Shown here one piece after another: positions 1-8,187 of a DNA stretch of 25,445 bases. The first letter of the stretch is position 1. Every line of letters begins with the position of its first letter. A model generated the notes under the pieces. The model was not told the origin of the DNA. It saw only the letters and a program-made list of their open reading frames with translations, and did not search any database. A program made the translations under genes and the position numbers. The stretch comes from Candidatus Thorarchaeota archaeon (lineage in GTDB: Archaea > Asgardarchaeota > Thorarchaeia > Thorarchaeales > Thorarchaeaceae), in NCBI GenBank assembly GCA_016839345.1, contig JAEOUL010000203.1, positions 1-25,445 of the forward strand. The letters are read 5' to 3'.

Positions 1-558
1 CCGAGGGTAGCTGTTATCATGATTGTTATCTCATTCTTTTTACTGCCTGTTTTGGTAGCCTTTCAGATGCTTGGCTACTACATGACCGAGATGACTGAAT
101 TCATCAGCAGAAATCCTTTCTGGGAGAGAGTGGAGAGTGTTGGAGACCTACTGTTCTATGCAGGTCCAATGTTCTTTGTCGGTCTACAATGGTGGCTCCT
201 GATTCCTGTGTTCTTCCTATCCCAGGGTGTTGATGGAATCCATAAGATTGCTCACCATGAAACATCCAGTGAGAAAATCACTGGTCTGTTCTATTTCCTA
301 TGGCCAATTTCAATGCCATTCTTCTTTGATTCAGTTGAGATTATGGCAATGGTTGCACTTTCTATTCCTGCCTTTGCCTTCTACTCTTATATTAGACCAT
401 ACTACACCTATGTCACAGCAATTCATACAATGTCATTTGCATTGTTGTTGTTATTTGCAACTGTTTTTTCACCAATGCTCCCATTGATGAATATCATTTT
501 CCCGGGATTTATTCCTCCTCATATTCCACCACGACTGTTCCCATGGCCCTTCTCATAA
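1..558 (+). CDS. Multi-pass membrane protein, 5' end outside the window
   Basis: The reading frame is open from the first base, so the gene probably begins outside the window. The first ATG, at 19, lies inside what looks like a continuous membrane helix, which argues against it being the true start. From that ATG 179 residues are visible with about four hydrophobic segments (near residues 1-25, 45-70, 90-120 and 135-165), few charged residues between them, and a Pro/Phe-rich C-terminus (FIPPHIPPRLFPWPFS). I do not recognise the family. The gene converges on the MetE/UROD-like gene with an 18-base gap and no obvious terminator hairpin. That it encodes an integral membrane protein is safe; any transport or enzymatic role is unknown. 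Confidence 0.6.
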   Translation, partial: PRVAVIMIVISFFLLPVLVAFQMLGYYMTEMTEFISRNPFWERVESVGDLLFYAGPMFFVGLQWWLLIPVFFLSQGVDGIHKIAHHETSSEKITGLFYFLWPISMPFFFDSVEIMAMVALSIPAFAFYSYIRPYYTYVTAIHTMSFALLLLFATVFSPMLPLMNIIFPGFIPPHIPPRLFPWPFS

Positions 559-576
559 TTTGTGCGCATAACGGAC

Positions 577-1614
577 TTACTGGATTCTATCCAGAATTCG
601 GTAGAAGATGTTTTGAAATTGCAGACTGTTTTCATGAATTTCCCTGCATAAAGCAGGGCTTGCTCCATAGAGACCACATTGAGTTGAAATCATTGAACTA
701 TCTCTTAATTTCTCAATGTCGACATCACTCTCATAAAATTGTTTGAAGCTTCGTTCCAGGTTTGTTTCGAGAGTTTTGAGAAGTGGCTCTGAATATCCAT
801 CATCAACATTAGGTAGTATTCCAAGAATAAGTCCTCCCCCTCTTTTCAAGAACGCATTCACTTTCTCGGATTGTTTCTGATTCAGCTCTGGTGGATATCT
901 TATCAAATCAATGTGAGCGATCTTGGTTCTACTCTCCCAGAGAGGATACCACTCGTCTACTTTGACCTGTCGCCAATCGTCGCAATAATGAAACGCAGGT
1001 ATGACTCCTTCAGGAAATATTCTATCAGTCCTTTCAATAACCTCTCTTACAGATAATCCTGGAATCTGATTTCTTCCGATTATTTCAATGACATATCCCA
1101 AACCTGGGTCGTCTTGACACAAAATAATATTCTCACATGATTTACTTAGATGATCGACCTGGCCTGCTGCAATCCGTGTCATCAGGCGTTGGAAGAAATG
1201 GAACATCTTCTTTGTGATGTGCTGTTTTCCTCCAATATCTCGTGTGCTAAAACACATAGTTGCTGGTGCTGTTTGTTGAGTCTTGAAGTTTCGATACATA
1301 GTTCCATCCATCATTAGATATAGGCTATGCCCATGCTCTTTGTCAAGAATCAGGGGCTGATCGTCACTGGTAATCTCATGATATGTCTGAAGGTCAATAT
1401 CAAGAATGAAATCTCCCTGTTCTTCATAATCGTCAACAAGAGCAGCGAACTGTCGTATCATATCTTCTTCACGAAGTGAAGTAATTGAGTAAGTATATGG
1501 AAGTGCAATCTTCTTTACATAATCAACTGGAATATCTGGATTGGGTTCACCTAGGCTACCAACACCAAAGAAATGTCCTGCTAGCCCTTCTGGTAAAATC
1601 CGTGACAGTTCTAT
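577..1614 (-). CDS. MetE/UROD-superfamily-like TIM-barrel protein, non-canonical start
   Basis: The protein resembles the cobalamin-independent methionine synthase C-terminal / uroporphyrinogen decarboxylase-like superfamily. Counting from the first ATG (1461), visible signatures are an HYC (H158-x-C160) in the position of the MetE zinc ligands, a GGGLILGILP segment matching the family's late barrel strand, and a QCGL with C262 matching the last zinc Cys. The MetE Glu ligand region reads HIDL, so that ligand may be lost or be an Asp. The family's N-terminal signature FFGVGSLGEPNPD lies upstream of 1461 in the same open frame, so the gene must begin further upstream. That frame runs open to a TAG at 1630-1632 without ATG, GTG or TTG. 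I place the start tentatively at ATA 1614, which overlaps the upstream stop by four bases; CTG 1608 is an alternative with better spacing to a GAGGAG. A methyltransferase role is inference; the substrate is unknown. Confidence 0.65.
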   Translation of the reverse strand: MELSRILPEGLAGHFFGVGSLGEPNPDIPVDYVKKIALPYTYSITSLREEDMIRQFAALVDDYEEQGDFILDIDLQTYHEITSDDQPLILDKEHGHSLYLMMDGTMYRNFKTQQTAPATMCFSTRDIGGKQHITKKMFHFFQRLMTRIAAGQVDHLSKSCENIILCQDDPGLGYVIEIIGRNQIPGLSVREVIERTDRIFPEGVIPAFHYCDDWRQVKVDEWYPLWESRTKIAHIDLIRYPPELNQKQSEKVNAFLKRGGGLILGILPNVDDGYSEPLLKTLETNLERSFKQFYESDVDIEKLRDSSMISTQCGLYGASPALCREIHENSLQFQNIFYRILDRIQ

Positions 1615-3335
1615 ACGCTCCTCTGTACTCTACCCTTCCTTCTGATTATCTTGTTACAAGATTGTAGCGCTGGACAGTCTGCACAAAGGTCTGGTACATC
1701 TTCAATTGTTTGTTCTTCATCATACAATAGGAACTGCTCAGCTATTGAACTGCCTTTTGATTTTTCAGGTCCTTCATCCTGACTTTTTCTTCTTACCATG
1801 CATTTGTGTTTTCTGAGATTGTCACTGAATTCATCCATGTCTCCTGAAACAATAACCGCAGTAGGACCAATCTTTCGGATAATGGATCGTGTAAATTCAG
1901 GGATGAGCATCAGTTTCTCCAAGTCTTTCTCATTCTCAGTTTCAAAAAGAGTGACATTTTCTACTGTTGTAAAAGTGGTCTGTGATGTCCAATCTGTTAT
2001 TGATCTGACAACATTTCTTGGAACAGGTTTACTACTCTCCTTCTCTAGAAATCCTAGAATGTCATCTTCCCGGAGACCAATTTCAATTGCTTGAAAGACT
2101 GATTTGTCAGTGAGTTTGAATGTACTTACAACATCAGTACGAACAGGTTCAGTGATGAGCATGAGTCGATACAGATTCTGAAACTCCATCTCACTAGTGA
2201 AGACTGTTAACTCAAAATTAGGTAGAACAAAGAAGCTCTCTTTCGTTTCAGGTTTAGGTTGTGGTTTGCCCTTTAATACACTCTCTCCCACATCCGTGAG
2301 TCTGATTCCTAGGAGCTTCTTCCCGCGATATGCAGCTTCAACAATCCCTAGGAGAATTGGAGTTTCCATAGAGAGCTGAACTCGATCATTATCAACTTGA
2401 ATCCACTTGAGTTGCTGGTTGTCGATGTACAATTCACTACGAATCCAATCTCGTAATTCCTCAATACTGATCCAGTCGTCTGTCGTGCTCTCTCTAAGTC
2501 TACAAATAGCGAGATTCAGAGTATACTCAGTTGGTTGATCTGGGGTGGCCCATATGGCTCGAGATCTTCCAAGTTGTGACATAAGAAGCCGTTTTGCCAC
2601 TTGATAATGATTGCCATGAAATAGAGCATTCACTTTTCCTGGCATTACTCTATCCTCCTCACCTATTGAGTAGGCTCCAACCTTTCGACCTAACTTCTGA
2701 ACCAATTCAAATCGTTCATCGTTTGGCTTGGACATGGATTCCTTAATATGATCAATCTCCCGTCTCGGAAACTCCCATGAGCTTGTCATATGAACCTCTT
2801 TCTTTGCAATGTAGGATACAAGCAATAACATATCAATTAGAAGACTATCGCGTTCATCTACAATGTTCTTGACTTTCTTTGGTTTTTCAGACTGGGGTTC
2901 TGGTTTGGCTGAAAAAAACTCTCTCAGATAGGGTAGAAAGAAATCTAGAACTTTGAATTCAGCAACCTCTCTACCAAATTCCGTCAATCTTGACATCATA
3001 CGTCTGATAATTAAACCCTTCTTCCGCAGATCTCTTTCTGTCTGGTTCAGCTGTCCGTAGCTGTAGATTTTTCTGAATGGTTTGAGTCTGTCGTAGCTCA
3101 TTGCACCTCCACTGAGTGTAAGAATTCCAAGTAAGTCTCTTTCAAGCTGAGTAAAAGAAGCAAATATCTTTTCACGGGATTCGTGAGTTCGCATCTTCTC
3201 CGCAAGCATCTTGATAAGAGATGCTCCACTGTCCATTCCTGTGACATCAATCTCCCATCGTTGACATGCAGCAAGCAAGTCCTCTCTAAGGACATGTTCA
3301 AGTTCTTTTTCCAATGTTTCTCGTGCCATTCTCAT
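1611..3335 (-). CDS. Stand-alone protein with XPB-type Helicase_C_3 domain, no helicase motifs
   Basis: This 574-residue protein has no Walker A or DExH box. Residues about 367-510 (from FFVLPNFELTVF through the LTDKSVFQAIEIGL and PRNVVRSITDW segments) match the pattern of the 'helicase conserved C-terminal domain' that forms the N-terminal part of eukaryotic and some bacterial XPB proteins. Upstream regions are helical and look like winged-helix modules (around 55-125 and 275-355). The C-terminus has three clustered Cys (C551, C554, C560), possibly a metal site. I chose ATG 3335 over a TTG at 3386 because the TTG sits inside a TTAATT element that looks like the TATA box; ATG 3329 is also possible. 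The gene ends by overlapping the MetE-like gene, suggesting one transcript. It may act with the XPB helicase at 5921-7627; that link is inference. Confidence 0.65.
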   Translation of the reverse strand: MRMARETLEKELEHVLREDLLAACQRWEIDVTGMDSGASLIKMLAEKMRTHESREKIFASFTQLERDLLGILTLSGGAMSYDRLKPFRKIYSYGQLNQTERDLRKKGLIIRRMMSRLTEFGREVAEFKVLDFFLPYLREFFSAKPEPQSEKPKKVKNIVDERDSLLIDMLLLVSYIAKKEVHMTSSWEFPRREIDHIKESMSKPNDERFELVQKLGRKVGAYSIGEEDRVMPGKVNALFHGNHYQVAKRLLMSQLGRSRAIWATPDQPTEYTLNLAICRLRESTTDDWISIEELRDWIRSELYIDNQQLKWIQVDNDRVQLSMETPILLGIVEAAYRGKKLLGIRLTDVGESVLKGKPQPKPETKESFFVLPNFELTVFTSEMEFQNLYRLMLITEPVRTDVVSTFKLTDKSVFQAIEIGLREDDILGFLEKESSKPVPRNVVRSITDWTSQTTFTTVENVTLFETENEKDLEKLMLIPEFTRSIIRKIGPTAVIVSGDMDEFSDNLRKHKCMVRRKSQDEGPEKSKGSSIAEQFLLYDEEQTIEDVPDLCADCPALQSCNKIIRRKGRVQRSV

Positions 3336-3404
3336 TACCAAACCATGAAACTGAGATTTGCAAACAAGCGCCCAGCTTTTGACCAATTAAGTAACTTTTG
3401 GTTA

Positions 3405-3436
3405 CGTCAAAACTTGCAATTGGATATGTTTTGACG
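3405..3436. repeat. Inverted repeat in a divergent promoter region, likely operator
   Basis: The arms CGTCAAAAC (3405-3413) and GTTTTGACG (3428-3436) are perfect inverted copies separated by 14 bases. A second short inverted pair, GTAAC (3391-3395) and GTTAC (3401-3405), lies beside it. The site sits between the minus-strand Helicase_C_3 gene and the plus-strand clamp-loader gene, so a dimeric regulator could control both. That it is an operator is inference; a hairpin in RNA is the alternative. Confidence 0.5.
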
Positions 3437-3511
3437 CATTAATTCATTGGTTTTCCAGAAAAGAAACAGGCTTATGTACGCTTGAGATGACCCGTGGTTA
3501 GGTGCTAAAAC

Positions 3512-4630
3512 TTGGAACCAGTTCTTTGGAGTGTGAAATATAGGCCCAAAGATTGGAACGACTTTATTGGTAAAGAGAATACCATAAAACATCTGAAATC
3601 CCTGGCCGAATCCGACATTTTCCCTAACATGATTTTCTATGGGCCTGCTGGAACTGGAAAGACTTCAGCTGCTGAGATTTTCTCGAGAGAGATTCTCTCA
3701 GAAAGTTTTGGCGCCAATTACAAAATGCTAAACATCCGTGATGTTTGGGATGTACCAGTCACAAAAGCGAAGAGGTCAGTTCAAGACCTTGCAAAGCTCA
3801 AACGTGATGAACGATCTGAATTGGATGAGTACATGTCTATTGTTTACCGGGAAGCAAAAGCTGCACGTAAAGCTAGAGGCCGTTCCGGAGAACCGACTCG
3901 AGGTCAGTTGCTTCAGGAAGCAATTCGATTTTTTGCATCTACTAGCACTGTTGTCGATGATAAGGTGAAGATCCTAGTACTTGATGAAGCTGATGCATTG
4001 ACCTATAGTATGCAACAGGCATTACGTAGAACTATGGAATTGTATAGTGATGCGTGTAGATTCATTCTCGTCACACCAACAGTATCTGGATGGAGTCCTG
4101 CAATCCTCTCCAGGTCGCTTGTACTCAAGTTCCCAACTCCCTCTGAAGAGGTCACTCAGGAATTCATTCGTAAAATTGCTTCAAAAGAGAACGTAACAAT
4201 AGATGACGGAGCGCTTGTAACAATCGCTCGAGAATCTGGAGGTGACCTTCGTCATGCAATCAATCTTCTACAGGTTGTCGCCAACGCAAGTGATTCAGTG
4301 ACTGAAGACGTTGTCTATGAGTATTCAGAAACCCAACTCGTCAAAAGAGTGCGTGATGTTGTGTCAAAAGCACTTAGTGGCCATTACAAAGCCGCACGAA
4401 AAGAAATTCTCAAATTAATGGCTGTTGATGGGTACTCTCCGCAAGAAGTTTGTCTTGAAATAGAACGTGATCTTGTGAAACGTCCCTTTGATTCAGATAC
4501 AATGACAACAGTTCTGGATAGAGTTGCTAAGATTGATTATCGCCTGTTGCACGGAAAGAATGCTTTTATCCATCTAACTGCACTACTAGCTTCTCTGCAA
4601 GAAATTGCTGCCGAAAATCCTAGCTCATAG
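3512..4630 (+). CDS. Divergent replication factor C small-subunit-like clamp-loader ATPase
   Basis: This 372-residue AAA+ ATPase is of the RFC small-subunit type. The start is TTG 3512 with GGTG eight bases upstream; the protein then opens with the family's N-terminal WSVKYRPKDWNDFIGKE. Walker A is GPAGTGKT (44-51), Walker B LVLDEAD (155-161), the arginine-finger motif reads SRS (200-202), and a GGDLRHAINLLQ sensor-2 segment follows. It is about 50 residues longer than a typical archaeal small subunit because of a Lys/Arg-rich helical insert at about 76-140 that replaces the usual NASDERG stretch. The sensor-1 segment reads LVTPTVSGW rather than an Asn-containing SCNYSS. This suggests a paralog with a special role, not the main sliding-clamp loader. 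A TATA-like CTTATGTA lies near 3470. It converges on the next gene with an 11-base overlap. Confidence 0.85.
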   Translation: MEPVLWSVKYRPKDWNDFIGKENTIKHLKSLAESDIFPNMIFYGPAGTGKTSAAEIFSREILSESFGANYKMLNIRDVWDVPVTKAKRSVQDLAKLKRDERSELDEYMSIVYREAKAARKARGRSGEPTRGQLLQEAIRFFASTSTVVDDKVKILVLDEADALTYSMQQALRRTMELYSDACRFILVTPTVSGWSPAILSRSLVLKFPTPSEEVTQEFIRKIASKENVTIDDGALVTIARESGGDLRHAINLLQVVANASDSVTEDVVYEYSETQLVKRVRDVVSKALSGHYKAARKEILKLMAVDGYSPQEVCLEIERDLVKRPFDSDTMTTVLDRVAKIDYRLLHGKNAFIHLTALLASLQEIAAENPSS

Positions 4631-4907
4631 GTTCTAGATCTCTCCCAACATCCAGCTTGTCCCTCATTATTTCTTCAAGGTTGGGTGATAGTATTTGACG
4701 ATCATAGAGGAACTCCGCTTTGATTGAATCCTCTTCTCTCGATATCAATTTCCTTTGCAGTGCCATTGTTAACATTCTCCTAACCTGACTAGGTCTTCCA
4801 TACCGGCACCTGAAACAAATGAACTCAATGGCATCCTCAACTTGAACAGGATTTCCTTTCTTCCTGAAAAGGTGGGTGAGAATGAAGAGGAGGTCTCTTC
4901 CATTCAT
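4620..4907 (-). CDS. Small DUF2240-like winged-helix protein
   Basis: This 95-residue protein starts at ATG 4907. Its pattern (LTHLFRKKG, an acidic EDAIEFIC helix, PSQVRRMLTMALQRKLIS) resembles the archaeal DUF2240 family, small helical proteins with a winged-helix-like recognition helix. The match is from memory of the pattern and is moderate. The 3' end overlaps the end of the clamp-loader gene by 11 bases on the opposite strand, and the 5' end faces the APH-like gene across about 55 bases, so the two probably share a short divergent promoter region. The function of the family is unknown; a nucleic-acid-binding role would suit the neighbours but is not shown by the sequence. Confidence 0.6.
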   Translation of the reverse strand: MNGRDLLFILTHLFRKKGNPVQVEDAIEFICFRCRYGRPSQVRRMLTMALQRKLISREEDSIKAEFLYDRQILSPNLEEIMRDKLDVGRDLEPMS

Positions 4908-4962
4908 GGTTTGAGTGGCATCCGACAGCCTTTTAGAAGTTACTGTGAGGAGAGTCCTCGAA

Positions 4963-5928
4963 ATGATGAAACATCAAATCTCCAAGGTCCAAAGTCATAC
5001 ACTTTCAGAACTAGAAAAATTACTTGTAGAATCATCAGACATCTTCGACAGTGATGTGACTTTATTTAATGAAAGCCTCGGTGGATGGTCAAACGTCAAT
5101 ATTCAAGGACAACATGATGGAAATGATTTTGTTCTTAAACTGCCAATGTCAATTCCTCCCTTTGATAAAGATCATTACTATCACCTCAATGAAATCAGTA
5201 GGTTCTTTGGAGCACTAGGACTAACAGCTATGCCTCTGTCCATGGGACATCTCAATGATGATTTGCGAACCCCTTTCATTGTCTTTGACTTCATTCATGG
5301 AACAATACATGACTCGGTTCAACATTTTTCAAACTTGGAAGTAAAATTACTTGGAGATAGCCTGCAAATTCTCCAAAGCAACAAACCACCTAATCTTCGA
5401 AAATTCAAATCCCCAATTGATTTCTTGAAATCTCATCATGCACGAATTGAAAATCACGAAGGGTTCTCAAAAGAATCGCAAGCGGTTCGTAAACTAATTG
5501 ACTCGTTTGAAGATGTTTATCCATTGGCAGAATCACATTTTGGAAGTCTGGAGGATTGGTCATCAACAATCATGCATGGTGACCTCTGGACTCCTAATAT
5601 TGTGTTTCAGTCTGATAGAGCTATCTTGCTGGATTTTGATGCCTGTGCCTACGGATTCAATTACTATGACCTAGCTTATCTACTAGAAACTCCTGAGAGC
5701 TGTTCTATCGATGTACTCTCTTTAATACTCAATCCTGAAGAAATGAATCAAGTTAACAGTTTTAGACCACTCGCAGTGTCATTTGTCATTCTCTGGTCTC
5801 TTGAGCGTCTTCAGTCAATAGAGTCTGGTCTTATTGAACCAACTTTTGATAACGCAGAAACTAGATTGGCAGTTATTGGTTACACACGGTCAAAGATATC
5901 GCGTCTAAAGGAACTACTTTCTATCTAA
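4963..5928 (+). CDS. Aminoglycoside phosphotransferase (APH)-fold kinase-like protein
   Basis: The start at ATG 4963 is chosen because a GAGGAGA lies nine bases upstream; an in-frame GTG at 4915 would begin only seven bases from the start of the divergent gene. The 321-residue protein has the APH/choline-kinase fold signatures: a nucleotide-binding Lys region (DFVLKLP), the catalytic loop MHGDLWTPNIVF with D207 and its Asn, and the metal-binding LLDFD at D224 followed by GFNYYDLAYLLE. All catalytic residues are present, so it is probably an active small-molecule kinase. The substrate cannot be read from the sequence; homoserine, choline, fructosamine and sugar kinases share this pattern. It overlaps the XPB gene tail-to-tail by eight bases. 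Confidence 0.75.
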   Translation: MMKHQISKVQSHTLSELEKLLVESSDIFDSDVTLFNESLGGWSNVNIQGQHDGNDFVLKLPMSIPPFDKDHYYHLNEISRFFGALGLTAMPLSMGHLNDDLRTPFIVFDFIHGTIHDSVQHFSNLEVKLLGDSLQILQSNKPPNLRKFKSPIDFLKSHHARIENHEGFSKESQAVRKLIDSFEDVYPLAESHFGSLEDWSSTIMHGDLWTPNIVFQSDRAILLDFDACAYGFNYYDLAYLLETPESCSIDVLSLILNPEEMNQVNSFRPLAVSFVILWSLERLQSIESGLIEPTFDNAETRLAVIGYTRSKISRLKELLSI

Positions 5929-7627
5929 AGAAGTCCTCAGGAGGAGTTTCCCAAACCTTCTCATTTGCTGAGGCAATAACGTATTGATATCCCTGCTCAG
6001 TGAGGAACAGTTGACGCTTCGCTGCAAAATCCATATCTCGTGTATCCTTTGTTATGAGTGAGTAGAAACGCGCAAAACTCCCATCAGTTTTCGGCCGTAG
6101 AATCCTACCCAAACGTTGAGCTTCCTCCTGACGGGATCCGAATGTTCCAGAAACTTGGATTGCTACATTTGCATCAGGGAGATCAAGAGCGAAGTTTGCT
6201 ACCTTGGACACGATCAAGATTTTCTCCTCTCCCTCTCTGAACGCTTCATAAAGACGCTGTCTTTCATCATTGTGGGTCTTCCCAGTGATTAATGGTGCAC
6301 CGACGTCATCAGCTATCAATTTCAGCTGGTCCAAGTACATGCCGATGACTAAGATGTTATCATTTTCATGATGTTTGAGCAGCTCATTGATGATATCAAT
6401 CTTCAAAGGATTCTCTGCTGCAATTCTGTATTTCTTTCTGTCTTCAGCCAATGCATAGGGTCTTCGTAGATCGTCAGGAAGGTCAAGTCTTATCTCATAA
6501 CAAATGGCGGTCGCAATCCAACCTTGATCCTCCAATTGTTTCCAAGGCATGTCGAACCGCTTTGGTCCGATTAGACTAAAGACATCTTCCTCTTTCTCAT
6601 CTTCACGAACTAGGGTTGCTGTTAATCCAAGTCTCCTTGTTGCTTGAATTGTGGCAGTTACTCTAAACACTGGAGCGGGAAGTAGATGCACCTCATCATA
6701 GATGATGAGTCCCCAGTTCCTTGCTTCAAATATTTGAAAGTGGGGAAATTTATCCTCCCTTGATTTCCGCCATGTTAGTATCTGGTAAGTGGCTACTGTA
6801 ATCGGACGAATCTCTTTGTTGTCTCCAGTATATTCACCAATATCCTCTGGTTTCAATGTGGTCTTGTCTAGAAGTTCTGCAATCCATTGCCTGACAGCCA
6901 CAACATTAGGACACAGAATAATTGTAGATGTTTGGAGTTTGTGCATCGCACCAATTCCAACCATTGTCTTTCCAGCACCACACGGTAGTACGACAACACC
7001 CGATCCTCCCCTCACACCTCCTCCCGCATGAAAAATCGCAACTGCATCTTCCTGATAACTACGGAGTCCCCATGGCTTACCCTCCAGAGTCACATCTCGG
7101 ATTTCAAATGGCAGATGTTCGCCCTCTACATATCCAGCAATATCCTCGACTGGATGCCCAATCTCAATTAGGGCATGTTTGAGGAAACCCCTTTGATCTG
7201 GATCAACTCGTAGTGTGACCTCATCAACACGTTCAATGAGGTATTCTCTCACTTTCTTGTTTGCCCATATCTCCTCTGCTAAATCCTCTTCTTCACATAG
7301 CAGAAGGAGGTCAGGCCCATCTTTGTACAGCGATAGCTGTCCATATCTGGACATATAGTCAACAATCTCTCTTGCAATGTTCCCCGGTATCGGATACTTT
7401 GCAAACTCCTCTAGAGCTGCTATGACCTCGTCTGGAGTCATTCCCATTGCAGCTGCATTCCATAGGCTCAGAGGAGTCACACGATAGGTATGAACATACT
7501 CTGGACTTTTGACAAGCTCTGCAAAACGAGCTAGTGAGTCTCGTGCATCCTCATATAGCGGATTATCTACTTCAAGAAGAACTGACTTGTCTGACTGTAC
7601 GATCAATGGGTTACTGGGGTTTGCCAT
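5921..7627 (-). CDS. xpb: XPB/Ssl2-family DNA helicase with N-terminal Helicase_C_3 domain
   Basis: This 568-residue superfamily 2 helicase is an XPB ortholog. It has Walker A PCGAGKT (215-221), the DEVH box (311-314), motif III LTAT (335-338), the XPB-specific RED motif (341-343) and motif VI QRLGRILRP (504-512). Residues about 8-125 form a separate domain of the type found at the N-terminus of eukaryotic XPB, and residues about 130-185 look like the damage-recognition domain. Many archaeal XPBs lack the first domain, so this is a longer, more eukaryote-like form. XPB opens DNA by ATP-driven translocation in transcription initiation and nucleotide excision repair in eukaryotes; the archaeal role is presumed repair. 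The start is ATG 7627. A TTTAT element near 7705-7712 on the minus strand is a possible TATA box. Confidence 0.93.
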   Translation of the reverse strand: MANPSNPLIVQSDKSVLLEVDNPLYEDARDSLARFAELVKSPEYVHTYRVTPLSLWNAAAMGMTPDEVIAALEEFAKYPIPGNIAREIVDYMSRYGQLSLYKDGPDLLLLCEEEDLAEEIWANKKVREYLIERVDEVTLRVDPDQRGFLKHALIEIGHPVEDIAGYVEGEHLPFEIRDVTLEGKPWGLRSYQEDAVAIFHAGGGVRGGSGVVVLPCGAGKTMVGIGAMHKLQTSTIILCPNVVAVRQWIAELLDKTTLKPEDIGEYTGDNKEIRPITVATYQILTWRKSREDKFPHFQIFEARNWGLIIYDEVHLLPAPVFRVTATIQATRRLGLTATLVREDEKEEDVFSLIGPKRFDMPWKQLEDQGWIATAICYEIRLDLPDDLRRPYALAEDRKKYRIAAENPLKIDIINELLKHHENDNILVIGMYLDQLKLIADDVGAPLITGKTHNDERQRLYEAFREGEEKILIVSKVANFALDLPDANVAIQVSGTFGSRQEEAQRLGRILRPKTDGSFARFYSLITKDTRDMDFAAKRQLFLTEQGYQYVIASANEKVWETPPEDFFR

Positions 7628-8187
7628 CTTGTTTCATCATCCACTTTTCATGGCTAATCGCTGAACACTCATGCGGAAAACGTGAAACGGCGGAATGTTC
7701 GCGAGATAAATGCTTCCCTCACGGCTAGCCAATTATTCTCAAGTAAACCGGAAAGTCTATATACCTCTCATAATGAGCGCGGAGTATTGGTTAACGGAGG
7801 TGCAATGAACAAATGATTGTAATCAGAGTAGAATATGTAGTAGTTTCCTGCACCAACGTTGAGAAAGACTAACTGTTTTTCGTTGCTTCTGTGCTCATTC
7901 ATTCATTCTACGCATCGTGTATGAATTTCATTGAAGCACAACGTTTGTTGTAGGTTACAACTTCTTGCGGTTTTATTGTGCTACGAAAGTAGATGCGTGT
8001 CGCTCAGCCGATGAGAGTGAAACAAGAATTGTATACTAATAATCACAAAGAAAATGGTTCATACAATACGAGCCAAAGATGCAAACGTTCGGACAAGCAG
8101 AGTCTAGAGAAGAGTAAAGCTCCTCTCTTGGACAGCATCCCAGGTATATGCCATGGATGCAGATTCTCCACATATGAGGTGGCTTGA
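7628..8187. other. 560-base non-coding stretch between XPB and the RIO kinases
   Basis: No convincing gene lies here. From the left it holds the XPB upstream region, a plus-strand TATA box at 7758-7763, a strong GGAGGTG at 7796-7802 followed by ATG 7805 of a three-codon frame (M-N-K-stop) whose TGA overlaps the ATG of a 19-codon frame, and then a hairpin in which TGTGCT (7890-7895) pairs with AGCACA (7935-7940), with CATTCAT/ATGAAT pairing inside. A TTGTATACT near 8030 could be a second promoter for the RIO genes. The stretch may be a long regulated leader or a small RNA gene. I saw no tRNA, SRP RNA or RNase P signature. Confidence 0.5.
7748..7764 (+). promoter_or_regulatory. BRE/TATA promoter
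   Basis: CCGGAAAG (7748-7755) directly followed by TCTATATACC resembles an archaeal BRE plus TATA box. A start about 26 bases downstream, near 7786, would place the GGAGGTG at 7796 just inside the transcript. No normal-length gene follows until 8188, so the product is either a long leader or a non-coding RNA. Confidence 0.5.

Noticed and set aside
3336..3386. TTG 3386 as start of the Helicase_C_3-type protein
   Set aside because: It falls in a TTAATT element that looks like the promoter, and the extra residues look unlike the rest; ATG 3335 or 3329 fits better.
4842..5054. Plus-strand 70-codon frame over the DUF2240-like start
   Set aside because: It overlaps two better supported genes and lacks any recognisable feature.
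7993..8187. 64-codon frame directly ahead of the first RIO kinase
   Set aside because: It is in the same frame as the kinase but ends in TGA just before its ATG, has no ribosome-binding site, and its composition does not look protein-like.
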